Origin: Tetranychus cinnabarinus
Taxonomy: Eukaryota > Arthropoda > Arachnida > Trombidiformes > Tetranychidae
Length of the DNA stretch: 64,000 bases
Direction: 5' to 3'
Assembly (NCBI GenBank): GCA_022266195.1
Contig: WHVY01000002.1
Span: forward strand, 9,749,001 to 9,813,000
This document shows positions 49,190 to 61,453 of this stretch, piece after piece. The position numbers were made by a program, and so were the translations under genes. A model generated the notes under the pieces. That model had not been told where the DNA came from, searched no databases, and worked only from the letters and a program-made list of their open reading frames with translations. How positions within the stretch are numbered: the first letter of the stretch is position 1; every line of letters starts with the position of its first letter.

Positions 49190-51840
49190 ACATGAAAACT
49201 GTGTCCATTTGTGTGATTAAGAATATTCTGTGATGAATAGTTTTCGAGCAAAATGTAGGTGAAAGTTGAAACTTCGATCGTCTTTTGTCCAGCTATGCAA
49301 TTAGATTTTTTTTACGGGACTTAGTTTACTAATGTATCTTTTGATGCTTGACCAGAAAATATAATTATTGCGAGGAATAGAACTTTTATTTTTCTTTAAA
49401 ACCGATTAGTTCGACTTTTAGTTGAACCTCACGCATTCTATGGTCGTAAAAGTTAGAGAACTCAAATTTATTACCAGCGTAGAAAAATCGTCTGTTCACA
49501 TTATGGATCAAATACTTCCTTCGATTCACCAACAGTTCTCTTAATTTTGGCCATTTACCTAAAAACTTTGAGCTTCGATAATTCGAAAATGGCATCACTT
49601 GCAATCATCATTCATTCACCAATTCATTCCTTTACTAATTAATAACTAGATTCAATCAAATAACTTCTCATTTGTGCATTCTGATTACGATATTTGGGTT
49701 ATAAATGTACGACCAACAACTTATGCAACAAAACAAACTCATATTAACCAATATCTTGGTAAAAGAAACAATTTTCTGGTTAATGTTGCAAATGCAATGG
49801 AAAGAGTGCTGCCAAAGGCTCGAAAACTTGAGTTAAGAGTTGTGACATGGTGGGCTTTGTAGGGACATAAAATTGAGTCCATTGGTGCTTTTAAACAGTT
49901 CATCCGATGGACAGTTTTCTAGGAAATTAAGGTCAAAGTTGAAGCTTCGATCGCCTTTTCTTCAACAATGGAAGCAGATTTTTGTATGAAACTCTTTTTT
50001 CACTTGTGTAGCTTTTAAAAATCAACCAGAAAATGCATGTCTTTTGCGAAATAAAATGCTGAATTTTTTGTAAAACATATAAGTTCGATTTTTATTTGAA
50101 CAGACAGTATTCTGTGAACGTAAGGGTTAGGGAACTGAAACTTGTTAACAACACATAGAAACTGACTGTTCACATCATGGAGTAAATACTTTTTTCAATT
50201 TGTAAACAGGTCTCTTAATTTTGGCCATTTACCTAAAAACTTTGAGCTTCGATAATTCGAAAATGGCATCACTTACAATCATCATTCATTCACCAATTCA
50301 TTCCTTTACTAATTAATAACTAGATTCAACGAAATAACTTCTCATTTGTGCATTCTGGTTACGATATTTGGGTTATAAATGAACGACCAACAACTTATTT
50401 AACAAAACAAGCTAATAATAACCAATATCTTGGTAAAAGAAACAGTTTTCTGGTTATTGTTGCAAACTAAATGCAAAAATGACTGCAGAAGGCTCGAAAA
50501 TTTGAGTTAAGAGTTCAAACTTGGTGGGTTTTGTAGGGATATGTAAACTGAAGTCGACTGTACTATTAAATATTTCATCCGATCGACAGTTTTCTAGAAA
50601 ATTGAGGCCAAAGTTGAAGCTTCGGTGACCTTTTGTCCAACTGTACGACCAGATTTTTTCATCAAAATACTTTTTTCTGATATAACTTTTGATGGCTAAC
50701 AAAAATATGAACTCATTTTGAGAAATAAACTTTCCTTTTTCATGTAAAACACATAAGTTCGATTTTAATTTAAACAGCCCTTTTTCAGTGACCATAATAG
50801 TTAGAGCGCTCAAACTCATTGTTTACCCATAAAAATTGATGCTACATGATATGCATTGAATCTTTTTTTCGCTGCATCAACAGTTCTCTTAATTTTTGGC
50901 CATCGACCTGAAAGTTTTGAGCGTCAATATCTTAGGAATGGCATCATCTAAAATCATTATTTTTGTATTGCACATTAGACTGCACTATGGACATTAGCAC
51001 TATGTGACTAAATACCTGAGAAAACCTTTGCTCATTCATTTAATTATGAATATAATACTAACATAAGAGATTTGTGTTTGAATAAATATTTACCTTTATA
51101 AATCAAGCTAACATCTCACAACATAAATAATAGAAAGCTATAACTTTTCTTGCAGGATGTTGAATGCTTTAATATTTCAATAAATACTAACGCATAACGA
51201 AATCTGATGTGCAATCTGATCCCTACAAAACCCACCAAGTTTGAACTCTTAACTCAAATTTTCGAGCCTTCTGCAGTCATTTTTGCATTTAGTTTGCAAC
51301 AATAACCAGAAAACTGTTTCTTTTACCAAGATATTGGTTATTATTAGCTTGTTTTGTTAAATAAGTTGTTGGTCGTTCATTTATAACCCAAATATCGTAA
51401 CCAGAATGCACAAATGAGAAGTTATTTCGTTGAATCTAGTTATTAATTAGTAAAGGAATGAATTGGTGAATGAATGATGATTGCAAGTGATGCCATTTTC
51501 GAATTATCGAAGCTCAAAGTTTTTAGGTTAATGGCCAAAATTAAGAGAACTGTTGGTGAATCGAAGGAAGTATTTGATACATAATGTGAACAGTCAGTTT
51601 CTATGTGTTGTTAATAAGTTTCAGTCCCCTAACTTTTATGGCCTTAGAATGCATAAGGTTTAACTAATAAGCGAACTAATCTGTTTTAAAGAAAAATAAA
51701 AGTTCTATTCCTCGCAATAATTATATTTTCTGGTCAAGCATCAAAAGATTCATCAGTAAACTAAGTCCCCTAAAAAAATCTAATTGCATAGCTGGACAAA
51801 AGACTATCGAAGTTTCAACTTTCCCCTGCACAGAAAGTTT
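49190..51840. repeat. Complex foldback-like repeat: three direct units plus one inverted arm
   Basis: Direct copies of a roughly 670 bp unit begin near 49187, 49859 and 50534 (each starts GTAGGGA-AT, then shows AAAGTTGAA-CTTCG about 80-90 bp later and an AGATTTTT run). From about 51225 to 51840 the same family appears in reverse complement. That arm matches 50160-50535 at its inner end and 49260-49420 at its outer end. A family-related stretch lies at 51080-51200. No coding capacity was found, so this is a satellite-like or foldback transposable element, class uncertain. Confidence 0.7.
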
Positions 51841-52068
51841 TATTTTGATGTTTTAACACATTGTTAACACATTTTTTAAAGTTATTTATACTTTATAATG
51901 CCGTCAATGGGTAAGTTTTGAAATCAATCCATGTTCATTTAGTTAAATAGTTTAATTTATTGAGTAAGAAAAGTCAATTTTAAATTGTATATTTGGTTAT
52001 TACAATATTTTCTTATAAAAATAGTCTATTACCAATTTGATTGGTATGAAAGTGTAAGGATTCTTGGG

Positions 52069-52743
52069 TTAGTTTCGTTGATTTTCTGATGGCTGTGGTC
52101 GAAGCTCACTAGCAGAAGCAACATATCGGAATCGAGGATTAAGTCCACTTGGGATGGGTGATGGTGGGGATGGCAAAGATAGTTTAGGATGAGCAACAAC
52201 TTCTTTTGGTGATGAAGCAGCAGCAGCGGCAGCAATAGCTTCAGGTGGGTTTTGAGCGTCAAGAGTAACATGTGATGAGGACATGCTTTTAAGTCCTGGT
52301 TCATTGGATCGAATCTTTGTTCTGAAACCCAATCTATCGGCAATATATTCAACAACACGATAAAGACCAGCAGCGTCAGTGTAACCATATGAACCCTTGA
52401 CTACTCCATCATTACCTGCCTCTTCCTTTCGGTACTGGTTGTTACCAAAATCGTCTTTCACATTGTAACCAAAAGCATAAGGTTCCATTGGCTATGAGGA
52501 TGTAAAACAAAAAAAATCATTGCTATAAAGTCACTTCGAGCAACGGAATAATCTATAGATCAGTTAACTTACATGATAATCATCCTCAACGGTATTTGAA
52601 GCACGGACTCTTGATCTAGCAACTGAAGGATAACCATTACTTGCTTCAACATTGGGTTCGTTGTTGTTCAGTTCGGTCTCTTTTTGAGCTGATGAACATG
52701 CAATGGAGACAATAAAGAAACACAAAACGGTGAAAGTATTCAT
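52069..52743 (-). CDS. Cuticle protein with RR-type chitin-binding domain
   Basis: Exon 1 52743-52573 and exon 2 52491-52069 encode 197 residues. The signal peptide NTFTVLCFFIVSIACSSA precedes a short acidic stretch. The chitin_bind_4 (Rebers-Riddiford) domain, about residues 58-115, reads YAFGYNVKDDFGNNQYRKEE, then GVVKGSYGYTDAAGLYR, ending ADRLGFR and SNEPG. The closing NEPG and the VVEYIADRLGF form are typical of arachnid cuticle proteins. The C-terminal part is Ala/Pro/Ser-rich (AIAAAAAASS, PSPPSPIPSG). It is a structural protein of the exoskeleton that binds chitin fibres. A TATA-like TATTAAATA and a TCAGT initiator lie upstream. Confidence 0.94.
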
Positions 52744-52825
52744 TTTGGCTGTTTGATGGACAAAATTTTACAATTTGTTAGATGAGAAAGATGTTTCAAG
52801 TTGATCAACTGGAGTTAAAACATGA

Positions 52826-52863
52826 ACTGACTTGAAGTGAACAGAAAGCTCGGTATTTAATAT
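52826..52863 (-). promoter_or_regulatory. Core promoter of the cuticle protein gene
   Basis: On the minus strand GCATATTAAATA (52852-52863) is followed about 30 bp later by TCAGT at 52830-52826, a standard arthropod TATA-Inr spacing. It lies about 85 bp upstream of the ATG. Confidence 0.55.
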
Positions 52864-53908
52864 GCAAACTTTCAATGGGTTTGATTTAGTTTTCTCTTAA
52901 TTTTGTTTACCTTTTGTTAATATTTATTCTTTATTTAAGCTAATTTGACTAATTGATTAACATAACAATCTCACTTGATTACTCACAATTGAGTTGGTGT
53001 CATCTTTATCCTTGATTATCACCTACTTTTTCACCAGTAAATGAATGGAAGAAATCGTTAAGTTGACAGACAAATATAACAAGAAAATGAAGAGACAACA
53101 ATTAGACGCCTTAAGTTTGATCTGATTACCAACTATTATTATTGTTGTTGGTATGGTTATCAACACTACTAGGACAACAATTATCATTCCAAGTAAGGAA
53201 TCAGACAATGTCTGTCATTTAGTGTTATAAAATACAATAATGGAATCATAAATTGATGATTAAATGCTGTCATCACTCGCAAAGCTTGGTTCAATGTTTG
53301 AGGTGCAAAAACATCTTTAATGGTGTATGATGAGACTGATTGGCTAATATAATTAAAATATCTTTTATTTAAATGCTATACACATCAATTAAAAGGAAAA
53401 CAAAATCATCAATTCTTGATTGTATTATTTGGTGATTGAGTCAACCAAGTTTCCGACGCAAATGAATTCAACCTTAATTTGATTGTAAAATTTAATGACT
53501 AATTTCACTCAAAAATTGGGGTGAAATCGTATCAAATCAATTGTTGTTTTCGGAGTGCAATCCCAATTTTCAATAGATAACTCATCAAATTTACAACAAT
53601 AATAATCGTGAGTAAAATATGAAAATAAAGAATTTTTTTGAAGATTGATTTGATTCAATGGTTTTGTTTATTGAATTGTTCATGGGTAAAGAAATTGAAC
53701 ATCATGGTACATCTTATGATTTTATTTGGTAAGTTTCATATAATAGATTTCATGATAAGAATTGTTGTCAAATTCATTTTGACATTGATTTTTATAAATA
53801 TTATATTAATACGTCTTTGTTTACATTCACACAAAAAATCACATTGCATTGAGAGCAGTAATTAGTACAGACTAGAAATTGGAAATGTTAAGCTTGTTCA
53901 ATTTGAAG
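52864..53908. other. Intergenic, nothing recognised
   Basis: AT-rich. Contains the probable 3' flank of AVL9 on its right side. No supportable gene. Confidence 0.5.
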
Positions 53909-56292
53909 TTAAACATCTTCTTTAGGTGCCGGTTCCTCTGATGAATTTTTATCCAATGATTTGAGAAGACCAGATAGGGAATAGGATGAAGTATTAGTAG
54001 GAGAAACATCTCTAGCTCTATTGGTTGAATTCCATTGAGAAGACCACCAAGAAGAAACTGCAGTTTTAGCTGAACTAAGTGCACCCCCAACAGCTTTACT
54101 AGTTTGGCCCAATGTTTGATTAAGTTTTTTACCCCTTTCGGTATTCGAAAAGGCTTGAGATAGTTTCAGTTTCATATCAGCAATGCTCAACTGTCCATGG
54201 AATGGATGACCAGGATTAACCTCAAAAATACCAGGTTTTGACAGAGCCGACCATAGACGATAATTGTAAGTTTCCTTCCAACTGGCCATGAAGAGTGAAT
54301 TGAAAGAAGCATATTCTTTGCTATTTTCTGTTAAAGCAAGAATAAAATGGAAAAGGTTTAATTAATTGAGTTCTTTAATCATTTACCCATTGTTATAACG
54401 AATAAAGAGAGAAACATAAAAGTATGAATACAATTAAGTAACACTTGCCTTCACATTGAGATGTCCGGAGAAGATGAAGAAGATATATTTTGAATTGATA
54501 GCGTAGCCAATCATCACATCCCTCCCAAGAAGAACCATCATTTGGTACAAGTTGAACAGTATTAGAATTTTTATTAACTACCTGCCCTTCCAGTGCTGCC
54601 TTGACCAGATAGTCTGCAAATCTTAGGTCTTCCGTTGAAAGGGTGACTCTTTTCCTTAATTCGGGATCATTAATCTCAATTTTGGCTCCATCGACCTCGA
54701 TTATAATGTCAAATAAATTTCTCTTTTGTTTGAATAGAAAATTAGTAGCACCGACGACACAAGATCTTACTCTGGAGTCACTCAAAATATCCAAATAAGT
54801 TATTGATAAATATGGATGACAGAAAGAACCATTGCCAAATATCCTAAGAGGTAAACCACATTCTGATAGAGGTAATTTGAAAAGTGGTGGGGTTGATGAT
54901 CCAGTATGTTCTTGAGAATCTTTTGGTTGATCTTCTTTTCCTTCAATATCTTCATGACTTATGTTCAATACATCGTTGTCAATATCATCAAATACTTCAA
55001 TTTGTTCAGTCTTGTTTTCATCACTATCTGTTACTATTTTCATTTCTTCACTTTTCTCTTTCACAGTTATCATTGATGAATCGGGCTCGTCGGATTCATT
55101 TTCTTGATTTATGATTCCTCCAATGATTTCTTCAGTTATTCCTTCAGTTATTCCTTTGGTTATTCCATCGGTGATCTCTTCGGAGATTCCTTCGGTACTC
55201 ACTTCATCTTCTTTATTATTAGGACAATCCTCTTTCTCTGCTAGTAAAAGCTCATCGTCTTTTTCTCGGTCAGTATTATCAAAGATTGCAGAGTCTTCAA
55301 TGGTTTCAGACTTTAATTTAGATCTTGAAGAATTCAACTCTTTTTCCTTAGCATCTATTTCTTGAATTAAAGGATCAAGAAGTTCAATATCTCCTGAGAA
55401 TTTTCTACCACTTGATGGTTTCGGTACAACTGAGGTTGAAGAGTAATCGAGACCGCCTTCTTCAATCATACCGGGAAATAAAGAAAGTAATGTCAAGATA
55501 ATGGAACATAAGTCTTTAACAGGTGATTTATAAAATAAAACCTAGATAAAAGAAAAATAGAAAGATGAAGATAAACAATTTTAGCTTACGGTAAATATTT
55601 TGATTTCACGAATTTAAAACAAACATTACCTTTTTTTCGAGTAGAATTAATTTAAAAAGAATGAGTATTTTATGTTGGAATGTAGCAATTAGATCACGAG
55701 GGGAAAGTCCAAGAAAAACTTCACTGGAATTAAGATATTCTTCGGTCAATAATCCATTCAAATTGAAATAAAGCTCCTTTAAACAGTCTACCTTGGAAAA
55801 ATCAAACTCATTGAAGTAGGCGTAGGTAATCATTTCACATTTAGCAGCAATTAAACCATATAACGGTAATTCACTGAGCAGGACAACACTTTTCTGAACT
55901 GTTCCCCGAGTTACATCATCAGTTTTACGATGCAGTCGGTCCGAAGCAATTTGACGATAACATGAGATGCCATAAATTGTGGATAGCGGCCTATCAGGAT
56001 GTGGAAGATGAAAGTAAATTGTATCACGATCATAATTGTGAGCACCATCAGGTAATGCTATTGATGGTAAAGTCCGCCAAACTTTGGGTAGTTTGAAAGG
56101 CTTTTTATTATCATTTTCATTGGTGGTTGAGTCATCGTTTCCATCCATATCACTTTCTTTACCATCTGAATCTTCTGTGTGCCTCATTTTTGGGAAGCAG
56201 TATTCAATTAAACAGCCTTTTTTGTGATGAAATCCAACAACCAAAACATATAAGATTGGTCCATTGTGATCACAGTTTTCTAATTCCTTCAT
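53909..56292 (-). CDS. AVL9: AVL9-like DENN-related protein of late secretory traffic
   Basis: Exons on the minus strand are 56292-55630, 55541-54449 and 54327-53909, giving 724 residues. The start is MKELENCDHN, an ATG preceding the conserved core. Family motifs in order: ILYVLVVGFHHKKG-IEYCFP, LPSIALPDGAHNY, TIYFHLP, TIYGISCYRQI, VQKSVVLLSELPLYG, LEKKVLFYKSPV, LSLFPGMIE, then STEDLRFADYLV and SWKETYNYRLW near the C-terminus. AVL9 family proteins carry an N-terminal DENN-like module and act in Golgi-to-surface transport and epithelial migration. Two acidic inserts are lineage-specific: KESDMDGNDDSTTNENDN after the first block, and a long Glu-rich stretch (about residues 275-400) containing ITDGITKGITEGITEEI. 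Intron 2 begins GCAAGT, a GC-AG intron. Confidence 0.92.
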
Positions 56293-57752
56293 TTTTAGAT
56301 AGTTGCCTAAGCTGACCCTCAACGTAAGAACTTGCCAATAAACATGACATTAATCTTGCTGATGAAAAATTGGATCAAATGTCATACATGACTGCCTTCA
56401 GGTTCGTTTGAAATATCATGATGAGTTGGAATTTGAAAATACTTTAACAGCAAAAGCCAGGAGCATTAAAAAATTAAATAGCCAAAAACGAGCGTGTTGC
56501 ACTGAACAGGGTGCTATCAAATCAGTCTAACAGGATAAACAATAAAGAAAACGGAGACATCAGGTAAAATCATATGTTTACTAGGAAATGTCAAAATAAT
56601 GCAAAAAAACATACCTTTACTGCAAAAACGAATCTCCTTAATCAGTCTTTAGATTTAACACGGTTGATAGAAAGGAAAAATGTGCAAAAAAGAGAAGAGT
56701 CAAGAATAAAATCTCTTGAATTTACAGTTTTCCAATAACCAAAAATAAATTAATAACAACAAAGTCTCATTTAAAGATTCACAGTTTGAGAATCATAAAT
56801 CCTTTTTTTACCTTGCATTGAATGAGATATCGATATCCAAAAAAAGAAAGTACTCGATACAAAGAGCAAATCCAAACAGATACCCTCAAGTCGAGTGAAT
56901 TTCAGTTTGTAAGATAAAGTTTAACTCGAAGAACTGATGATTCGTCCTTTCCTTTGAAGTTCTGGTTATTTTTTAAAATGAGTGTTTACAATTTTAAAAG
57001 GTCCCCAGGAATCTTGACGGTAAATGTTACCGAATAATCTTTTCTTCTTTCCGTGTGGATATTTGTGAATAGATTTCATTTGTTTCTTGGTGTACAGTAA
57101 GTCTTTCACTGTAAGAAGATGAATGCATAACTTTTCAAACTTTGAGATAATATTCCAAGTTGCTAATTTGCTTCTGATTCTTTTGATTTTGAAATTTCCC
57201 CAGTTTCGGTTTTTGGATCGACTTTCAGATCTTTGTGTTAGAAAATGAATTTTTGTTTAACTCATGAGAAGTTTTCAATATGAAAATCTCATGTAACCTG
57301 CTAACTCCATATATTTAATGAGAATGTGTCATTTGCTTGGATAATTTATTTTTTGAGAAACAAGGATTTTCAATGGCAAACCATCCATGAGTGATTTGAT
57401 TAGTTATTTTAAATTATCAACGTTAGTTTAACTGCTTCCGTATTTTGATTTGAATATTGAGTCAGAACTTTATATTGTTTTTGATGCAATAAAACAAATA
57501 AAAACTAGTTGATGTTATCACTGGGTACAAAGAGTATTCATATGTCATTCAAACAGAAATGGAACCATAATTTGTTGGCTCCATTGAATTTGATTACAAA
57601 TTAAATGCTAATTAAGAATGAAAAATTCATTAAAAAATTTTCTCCATCTTGTGGTGCCATCTTTAGAGCAGGAAATAATACTATAAAATTGAAAAATTTG
57701 TTTTACCAAATTAAAATTGCGAAATAAATATTTGAATTGAAAGCCGATAAAT
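56293..57752. other. Intergenic, shared 5' flanks of AVL9 and the 287 aa gene
   Basis: The two neighbouring genes diverge from here, so it holds both promoters and any leader exons. No coding feature recognised. Confidence 0.5.
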
Positions 57753-57981
57753 ATGAAAACCAATCAACATCTAATTTTCTTTGGTGAGTATTTAAAAAAT
57801 CATTTTCTCACTGTTCAACTTATAATTCTACTTTTTTTCATTATTTCTTCTTTTTAAAATCTTATAACGTGTGTGAATTAATTTTCTTTGGCTTTTACTT
57901 TACACAATTTGTTTATATATTTTAAATTTTCGATACTTTTAAATATCAACTCAAATTTTAGGTTATAATTCATCACCATGA
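57753..57981 (+). other. Possible spliced upstream ORF overlapping the main start codon
   Basis: ATG at 57753 opens a frame that would splice from 57783 (G|GTGAGT) to 57962 (TTTTAG|GT) and stop after 16 codons at TGA 57979-57981. The stop overlaps the main ATG (57978-57980) as ATGA, a termination-reinitiation geometry. The alternative is that the leader intron is real but the uORF is not translated. Confidence 0.35.
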
Positions 57982-58904
57982 CTGATCCAATATCCGACAT
58001 CGTAAAAAGTGTTGAGAGAACCAGAGTAACTGATGACAGACCATCTCCTACCGATGATCAAGATATTGCTGGTGCTAGCGCAATGTTAAGTGAAATAGAT
58101 TTATTGAGCGAAAATTTTGCCCCTACAACCTTGATAGGCCAAAATTTATCAAACATGATTGATAATCTGCCCAGAGTGGAATCTAGTATTGTCAATGCCC
58201 AAGTTAACTTTCTTAAGGATATTTTGCAACCTTGTCTGCCAAAACGCCCTTCATTTTCAGACATAGCACCAGAAACAACACGAATCAGTGAAGGTTCATC
58301 TTTTTTAGAGCTTGATTCCATTTTTCTTTACTCAATTGAAGCAAATAAACAAATTGGCGATCCACTGGTAGTACCAGATCATATAACAGAATCTCCGTTG
58401 GGACCAACATCTTCTCTTCTCCCTGGAAATTTTCCACCGCCTGTTGAATCTCTGCCTTTTTTATTCAACTCATTGAAATCTGCTGAACGTCGCCATATTC
58501 TTTTACTCGATAATCCACAGATTAAATGCTTCTTAACTATTGGACCACACATTCCTAGATATGATGTTGTCATCGCCATGTTTACAGCTATTAATAAGAC
58601 CGATAGAGATTTGACTGATGTTGACTTTAACATTGTTTCTGAGGTATGTTTACGTCCATCACTTGAAAACAGTTATGCAAATTTTATTTTTTAAATTTCT
58701 TTCTAGACTTTACCAACTAAAAGACAGGAACCTTCATCGACTGTATTAAGACCATCAGTCGATGGGTCAACCCCTACAATCAATCAAATAAGTATTTTTG
58801 GCGGTAAAGATCCCGATCCTCGATCAGTCGACGCTTGTCTATGGACCCTCCGTTATTCAATTGAAGGCCTAATCTTGCGTGAAAAAGGGCGATTCACTCT
58901 CTAA
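57978..58904 (+). CDS. Conserved-looking protein of unknown family, 287 aa
   Basis: Exons 57978-58643 and 58707-58904, GT-AG, in phase, 287 residues. No signal peptide or membrane segment, so probably cytosolic or nuclear. The N-terminal 170 residues are Ser/Pro/Asp-rich with short hydrophobic stretches (VNAQVNFLKDILQPCLP). From about residue 185 the sequence looks like a compact beta-rich domain: IKCFLTIGPHIPRYDVVIAMFTAIN, then TDVDFNIVSE, and in exon 2 INQISIFGG followed by CLWTLRYSIEG. The pattern vaguely recalls an adaptor appendage (gamma-ear type), where F-x-A and L-R-Y-x-I segments also occur, but I cannot demonstrate this. It is compactly spliced and lies divergently from AVL9. Confidence 0.75.
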
Positions 58905-59727
58905 TTACTCATTGTACTGGGCATCTATCACTAAAAACTTAATTAATCAAAGTCCATATTTGTAATTATGTAAGTTTTTTATTTTTTAATCAATATTGTT
59001 CATCTAAACTCCGATGTAACTGACTTCGATTGATTAATTAAAATTATTTGATCGGCAATATCTCAATATCTCATTTTTTTAAAAAGTTCACTGTTCATTC
59101 ATGTCCTCATATAATCCTAGTTTGACATGTTTTCAGTAATTTAATCTCACGAGGGCTTGGAACATACATTTACTTACACAACTTGGATAATCTTGTCCTT
59201 GGATCAATTGTCTTACAATTACAAAAGTTATTCATGAAACCAGAATAACTAAATATTTGTCAAGTTAAAAAAATATCATTTAGACAGCCAACTCTATATA
59301 AGATAATCGACGAAACCACTTATTTCAATTTAATGTGATAAAAATAAATATCATAAATAATGAATGATTAACAAAAAATAGTTATTGAACAAAAATTGAT
59401 TTCGACGATTTTTTTGGCATTGATTCGAAGTTGCTTTCTGCTAATTAAAACTTAAGATAACTTATTATGAATAATATTAAATTATCTAAAGAAGAAAAGG
59501 CAAGCGAGAACTTGATTGAATTGAAACAAAGGACTAAATCACTAAGCATCCAATTTTTTTCTTATGTTGACACTCTTTTAATTTTTGACTAGATTTAGAT
59601 CTGTTTATATTTAAAGTAAATGACGGTTTAAATAGAAAGAGAGAAATACGAATGGAAGAGATTCCAATTTAGCTGGTTAATTTTGTCAAAATTGAGAACC
59701 GTTAAAAGTAAAGATTGGGATGGTTCC
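58905..59727. other. Intergenic between convergent genes
   Basis: Contains the 3' ends of the flanking convergent genes. No ORF or repeat recognised. Confidence 0.5.
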
Positions 59728-60677
59728 TTACAGGGCCACAAGCGGTGGAGCATCATCATCAGATTTTCCTTTGTCAGTGTGGTTATCGTTCACGTTGACT
59801 TGAGGTTTAGTAGAATTACTTTCTGGATTATCTCCTTGTAGATGAGTAGTATCATGAATTTTAACCACTTCAGCTTTCACTTTATTTCCAGTTAGAATAG
59901 AAATATTGAAAATATTTACTCCAGTATTGGGCGTGACGATCATTATTTCACCTCCCTTGAAATCACATCTACAATCATCACGAAAGAATCTCATGAACTC
60001 TCGGATAACCCCTCCATGAGTGACAATAAGAATTTTACTCTCATTTTCAGGTTGCGAAGTTTTCAGATGATCAATTAAATCAGTAAAAAAAGCTTTGACC
60101 CGTTGATTAACCTGTGGTAAGGTCTCCCCACCTTCAGGTGTGAAATAACTCAGCTCTTTCTCTTTGAAGCCAGCTTCACGAGCTGCAGCACGATAAGATT
60201 CAATTGATTTTCCTTCAACAACACCAAAAGCACGTTCTCGCAGCCTTTTGTCCGTAATAATAGATTGTTTATCACCAATTACTAGTTGTGCAGTTTCCAA
60301 AGCTCGAGATAGGTCACTAGCATAAACATGAGTAAAAGATGCACCAGTTTTGTTGAAATGAGATCCGAGTTTGGTAGCTTGGTTTTTTCCTACATCAGAT
60401 AAAGGAACATCGGCATTACCTTGGATAATTTGAGCTTTATTTGCAGCTGTCTGACCACTGTAATCAATAAGAATAAGAATAAGAAATAATTAGACTTAAA
60501 AAATACAATAGCTTTGTAGGAAAGCTGAAGATCGGTACAAATAACAAAGAAAAACACAAAGGATCGACGGATGAAGTAAACAAAACAGGAAGGGTAAGGA
60601 TATTACAGATATCATGATGGACTATACAAAAATATAACTTACTGTCGAACTAAGGTGACTTGAAAATTAACAGACAT
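59728..60677 (-). CDS. TIGAR-like fructose-2,6-bisphosphatase / phosphoglycerate-mutase-family phosphatase
   Basis: Exon 1 60677-60643 (35 nt) and exon 2 60457-59728 give 254 residues. The splice joins MSVNFQVTLVRH to GQT, rebuilding the catalytic LVRHGQT motif that the second exon alone lacks. Other histidine-phosphatase-superfamily features are NADVPLSDVGKNQA, YASDLSRALETAQ, the acid-base region RLRERAFGVVEGK, PEGGETLPQV, and the second active-site histidine in VTHGGVIREF, then VTPNTGV. RLRER-GVVEGK and TPNTG are closest to TIGAR, which lowers glycolytic flux by hydrolysing fructose-2,6-bisphosphate or related phosphates. The last 40 residues are polar and Asp/Lys-rich. The length fits TIGAR (about 270). 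The exact substrate is uncertain. Confidence 0.9.
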
Positions 60678-61453
60678 GATGGAATATGAAGGATTTGTCG
60701 AGTTTAAAGCTGAGGGCAAACAAACAGTTGACAACAAAATAAAAGACAGTTGGCAAGCAATGGAACAATGTTCCTAGGTAATGGAGGTTTGTTATTATTA
60801 CTGTTGTAGTTGTTGGTGATGTAACAAGGATAAAGCTGACAACTTGTAAGAAGTAAAGTAAATCAGACTAATTTTGTTACAAAGTAGGGAATGTAAAAAC
60901 TGTCAGATGTTGAAACTGATTGTCTAATCTAGAAAGTATAATGTTTAAAAATAATTAAATATAACAATTAAGATGGCGCATTTCAATGTAATGTTTCAGT
61001 TGTTGAGAGTCCAGACTCGAGAAGAAAAGGAGTCAATCTTTTGCTTCTCTTTTTTCCCTTGTCTAGCCTAAACAACTTTCTATGCTTCAATTTTCAAATT
61101 GCATCTGTAAAACTGCTTTTAACTTTCCTTTCAGTAAATAAACGTTTAAAACTCCAAATCTATTGTATTACTGCAAGATTTAAATTTTTTATTAGATATC
61201 GCGTTTCATCTTTAAAAATTTTTCTTTTCATTGTATTTCATGCTAACATGAACAGCTCTGATTACGAACCAGAGGCTTTAATGGTTTTAAAAAAACTTGA
61301 TCTTAGACTCAGTAAAATCTGTTCGTTAAAGTGACTTTAATTTATAATAGAGTTTATTATGTATTTTTTACTCGATTATTTATCCAAGAATGTATTTCAG
61401 ATTGTTTGCATAAAAAATTTAGAGAATCTTTTTACATCATATATCAAAACAAT
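60678..61453. other. Intergenic, upstream of the TIGAR-like gene and 3' of GPR107
   Basis: Nothing recognised. The ORF at 61041-61334 is AT-rich, without features, and is treated as chance. Confidence 0.5.

Noticed and set aside
50454..50819. 121 aa minus-strand ORF in the 49-52 kb repeats
   Set aside because: It lies inside non-coding repeat units; the other units of the array do not preserve the frame.
54884..55365. Plus-strand ORFs opposite AVL9, one rich in IPSVI repeats
   Set aside because: Antisense of the Glu-rich ITxGIT insert in AVL9, whose minus-strand frame is supported by family homology.
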